Shown: positions 60,033-64,000 of the stretch, one piece after another | How positions within the stretch are numbered: the first letter of the stretch is position 1 | Layout: every line of letters begins with the position of its first letter | Origin: Acrocarpospora pleiomorpha | GTDB taxonomy: Bacteria > Actinomycetota > Actinomycetes > Streptosporangiales > Streptosporangiaceae | Length of the DNA stretch: 64,000 nucleotides | Assembly (NCBI RefSeq): GCF_009687885.1 | Contig: NZ_BLAF01000004.1 | Span: forward strand, 182,982 to 246,981 | Direction of reading: 5' to 3' | The notes under the pieces: model-generated | The model's database searches: none | What the model saw: only the letters and a program-made list of their open reading frames with translations | Told to the model about the DNA's origin: nothing | Position numbers and translations under genes: made by a program

Positions 60033-60953
60033 TTAGGTCCGGGCCGCCGCGTCCTCGTCCATCCGGTCCCACTGCTCCTGGGCCCGCCGGTGCCACCGGT
60101 TGTGCAGGTCGTGGAAGACCGCCGCCGCCCGGGGGCCCGGCCAGTCGTGATCCAGCAGCTCGGGCGGCAGGTCGGGATCGAGGAACGGGAAGCGCCGCCA
60201 CTCCTGGATGAGCAGCACCTGGTTGACGAACGCCTCCCGGTCGGCGGACACCTTGGTTCCCTCGAAGTGTTCGATGAAGGCCAGATACCGCCGTTCCACG
60301 TCGTCGAGGTCCCACGCGGCCGTGATCAGTTTGCCGGTGTCGCCGACCCCGGCCGACGGCCCCGTCCAGGCGTACGCGCGGTCGTGGAGGTCGAGTTCGG
60401 CGATGACGTCGCGCACGGCGGCCTCCTTGGACGCGTCGGGCACCACCCACAGACCGGGGGCGGGGGAGCCCAGCCCGAGCCAGGTCAGCCGGGTGCGCAG
60501 CCGGTGGCGCAGCTGACGCTGCGTCTCCGGTACGCCGACGGTGAGCACGAGCCAGCGGCCGTCCCAGCCGTGCGGCTTGCGCATGAAGCCGTAGATGCGG
60601 TCGGTGCCCTCGCGCAGCAGCCGGTCCCCGGCCGGTGTCAGGTTCCAGCGCACCCGCCGTCCGTGGCGGGTCGAGTCCAGCAGGTCCTCGGCGGCGGTGC
60701 GGGCCAGGGACTGCCGCGCGGACTTTTCCTCGATGCCGAGGGCGCCGAGCGCGCCGACCAGGGTGCCCGTCCAGACCTGGCCCCCGCGCGGGAGCACGAA
60801 CTCCCCGAGGACCGTCAGCAGGATCGAGCGCGCGCTGGCGGCTGCCTTCTCACGCTGGCGTTCAGCCGGTTCGGCCACCTGGCCGGAGGTCGTGCGCGCA
60901 TCGCGCGGGGCCAAGTCTGCACTCCTGTCGCTCGACACGGTGGTGACGCGCAT
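60033..60953 (-). CDS. PaaX family transcriptional repressor
   Basis: A 306-residue PaaX-like regulator with an N-terminal winged helix (about 40-110: SILLTVLGEFVLPRGGQVWTGTLVGAL and ARQSLARTAAEDLL), a central Cas2-like domain (WLVLTVGVPETQRQLRHRLR, WLGLGSPAPGLWVVPD) and a helical C-terminal domain. PaaX proteins bind DNA in the absence of phenylacetyl-CoA; here benzoyl-CoA is the more likely effector. It is transcribed away from boxC and toward boxB's end, sitting between the two box blocks. Direct repeats at 61048-61069 are candidate targets. Confidence 0.88.
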   Translation of the reverse strand: MRVTTVSSDRSADLAPRDARTTSGQVAEPAERQREKAAASARSILLTVLGEFVLPRGGQVWTGTLVGALGALGIEEKSARQSLARTAAEDLLDSTRHGRRVRWNLTPAGDRLLREGTDRIYGFMRKPHGWDGRWLVLTVGVPETQRQLRHRLRTRLTWLGLGSPAPGLWVVPDASKEAAVRDVIAELDLHDRAYAWTGPSAGVGDTGKLITAAWDLDDVERRYLAFIEHFEGTKVSADREAFVNQVLLIQEWRRFPFLDPDLPPELLDHDWPGPRAAAVFHDLHNRWHRRAQEQWDRMDEDAAART

Positions 60954-61047
60954 TCTGCCAGGCCGGGGGTGCCGGCGCGCAACGTACGCGACACCCGGGC
61001 CTCGTCACTGCCCGAGCATGTAGTAAATGCTACAAGAACTTGACGTA

Positions 61048-61069
61048 GCGTCGAGTATGCGTCGAATAT
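61048..61069. promoter_or_regulatory. 11-bp tandem direct repeat in the paaX-boxC promoter
   Basis: GCGTCGAGTAT (61048-61058) is followed at once by GCGTCGAATAT (61059-61069). The period equals one helical turn, which suits a regulator binding one DNA face. A nearby inverted repeat (TGTAG-N6-CTACA, 61019-61034) lies on the paaX side. Confidence 0.5.
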
Positions 61070-61110
61070 TGATAGGGCAAAGCCCCGATTAACCATGTAC
61101 GGAGCCCGCA

Positions 61111-62787
<1,677 letters not shown>

Positions 62788-62789
62788 CG

Positions 62790-63794
62790 ATGAGCGCGTT
62801 CGACGTCGACGTGCTGATCGTCGGAGCCGGGCCGGTCGGCCTGTTCGGCGCCTACTACGCCGGCGTGCGCGGTCTGCGCACCGCGGTCGTCGACTCGCTG
62901 AGCCAGGTCGGCGGCCAGGTCAGCGCGATGTACCCGGAGAAGGAGATCTTCGATGTCGCGGGGTTCCCGGCGGTGTCGGGCCGTCGGCTGATCGCCAACC
63001 TGGTCGAGCAGGCCGCGCCGTACGACCCGGCGTACCTGCTCGGGCAGGAGGCCCAGCGGCTCGACCGCGTCCCCCGCGGGGGCCGCCCCGACCTGCTCGT
63101 GGTGAAGACCGGCGCGGGAACCGAGATCACCGCCGGAGCGGTCGTCGTGACGGGCGGCATCGGCACCTTCACCCCGCGCCCGCTGCCGGCGGGGGAGGAG
63201 TTCCTCGGCCAGGGCCTGGCGTATTTCGTGCCGGACAGCGCGGACTACGAGGGAAGGGACGTCGTCGTCGTAGGCGGCGGCGACAGCGCGGTGGACTGGG
63301 CCCTCATGCTCCATCCCATCGCCGCGAGCGTCACGCTCGTGCACCGCCGGACCGCGTTCCGGGCCCACCATGGCTCGATCGGGCGACTCACGGCTTCGCC
63401 CGTGAAGATCATCCTCAACGCCCAGGTCACGGCCGCCCTCGGCGGCGAACGGCTGGAGCGGGTGGAGGTCGGCGTGACCGGCGAGGACGGCGTGCGCACG
63501 CTGCCGTGCGACCGGCTCGTCGCGGCGCTCGGGTTCACCGCCAACCTGGGGCCGCTGCGCGCATGGGGTCTCGACCTGCGCGACAACCGCCATCTGGTGG
63601 TGGACCCGGCGATGCGCACCAACGTGCCCGGCGTCTTCGCTGCCGGCGACATCGCCGATTACGACGGCAAGGTCCGCCTGATCGCGACCGGCTTCGGCGA
63701 GGTGGCAACCGCCGTCAACAACGCGGCCGTGCACCTCGACCCCCACGCCCAGCTGTTCCCGGGGCACTCGACCGACGGCCCGGCGCCGCTTTAG
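62790..63794 (+). CDS. Ferredoxin-NADP+ reductase, thioredoxin reductase-like type
   Basis: A 334-residue flavoprotein with FAD motif GAGPVG (11-16), NADP motif GGGDSA and the ATG-like ending FAAGDIADYDGKVRLIATGFGE. It has the TrxR fold but no redox CxxC, as expected for type 2 ferredoxin-NADP reductases. Placed between boxC and a ferredoxin gene, it likely passes NADPH electrons via the ferredoxin to BoxB, replacing the fused BoxA reductase of proteobacteria. That substitution is inferred from position. Confidence 0.9.
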   Translation: MSAFDVDVLIVGAGPVGLFGAYYAGVRGLRTAVVDSLSQVGGQVSAMYPEKEIFDVAGFPAVSGRRLIANLVEQAAPYDPAYLLGQEAQRLDRVPRGGRPDLLVVKTGAGTEITAGAVVVTGGIGTFTPRPLPAGEEFLGQGLAYFVPDSADYEGRDVVVVGGGDSAVDWALMLHPIAASVTLVHRRTAFRAHHGSIGRLTASPVKIILNAQVTAALGGERLERVEVGVTGEDGVRTLPCDRLVAALGFTANLGPLRAWGLDLRDNRHLVVDPAMRTNVPGVFAAGDIADYDGKVRLIATGFGEVATAVNNAAVHLDPHAQLFPGHSTDGPAPL

Positions 63795-63818
63795 CCGTTC
63801 CGCCAACAGGAGATCCAC

Positions 63819-64000
<182 letters not shown>

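Overview
The window is high-GC DNA with GC-rich third codon positions, many GTG/TTG starts, purine-rich Shine-Dalgarno sites and dense ATGA/GTGA stop-start overlaps. Together with F420-type enzymes, P450/3Fe-4S ferredoxin pairs and many TetR regulators, this points to a filamentous or soil actinomycete chromosome. I cannot name the species.

Layout. (1) 0.3-7.5 kb is mixed chromosomal DNA: an ECF sigma factor with a SnoaL-like tail, a FAD monooxygenase divergent from a TetR gene with two strong palindromic operators between them, a RibD-C/DHFR-like protein, an AraC regulator, a SpoU-type RNA methyltransferase and a PhyH-like dioxygenase. (2) 7.7-52.1 kb is one large catabolic island. It holds two acyl-CoA ligases, three acyl-CoA dehydrogenases, four enoyl-CoA hydratase-family proteins, two classical thiolases, an SCP2-type aldolase-like protein paired with a DUF35 protein, a 3-hydroxyacyl-CoA dehydrogenase, SDRs, a P450 with ferredoxin, a Baeyer-Villiger-type monooxygenase, alcohol and aldehyde dehydrogenases, F420-type enzymes, a molybdopterin oxidoreductase, a sulfotransferase, an SMP-30 lactonase-like protein, a nitronate monooxygenase and uptake systems (MFS, NitT/TauT-type ABC, orphan Liv-type binding protein). 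(3) 52.2-55.8 kb holds an S9 peptidase and an oligopeptide-type binding lipoprotein. (4) 56.1-64.0 kb is an aerobic benzoyl-CoA (box) pathway cluster: 3-hydroxyacyl-CoA dehydrogenase, BoxD-like aldehyde dehydrogenase, BoxB, a PaaX-like repressor, BoxC, then a ferredoxin-NADP reductase and a 7Fe-type ferredoxin that runs off the end.

The most notable signal is a shared imperfect palindrome, roughly TATACTGACCGGTCAGTATA, found by eye at 15 promoter-proximal places between 9.5 and 47.9 kb and not seen in the flanking modules. The same island encodes three long paralogous regulators (407-415 aa), each with two complete TetR units fused in tandem. The sites fall into about three sequence subclasses. 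I infer that the tandem TetR proteins act on these sites and make the island a single regulon. The likely substrate is a hydrophobic carboxylic acid or alcohol: activation to a CoA ester, beta-oxidation cycles, and a retro-aldol step of the kind used on steroid side chains. An aromatic remainder could feed the neighbouring box genes. The substrate itself cannot be read from the sequence.
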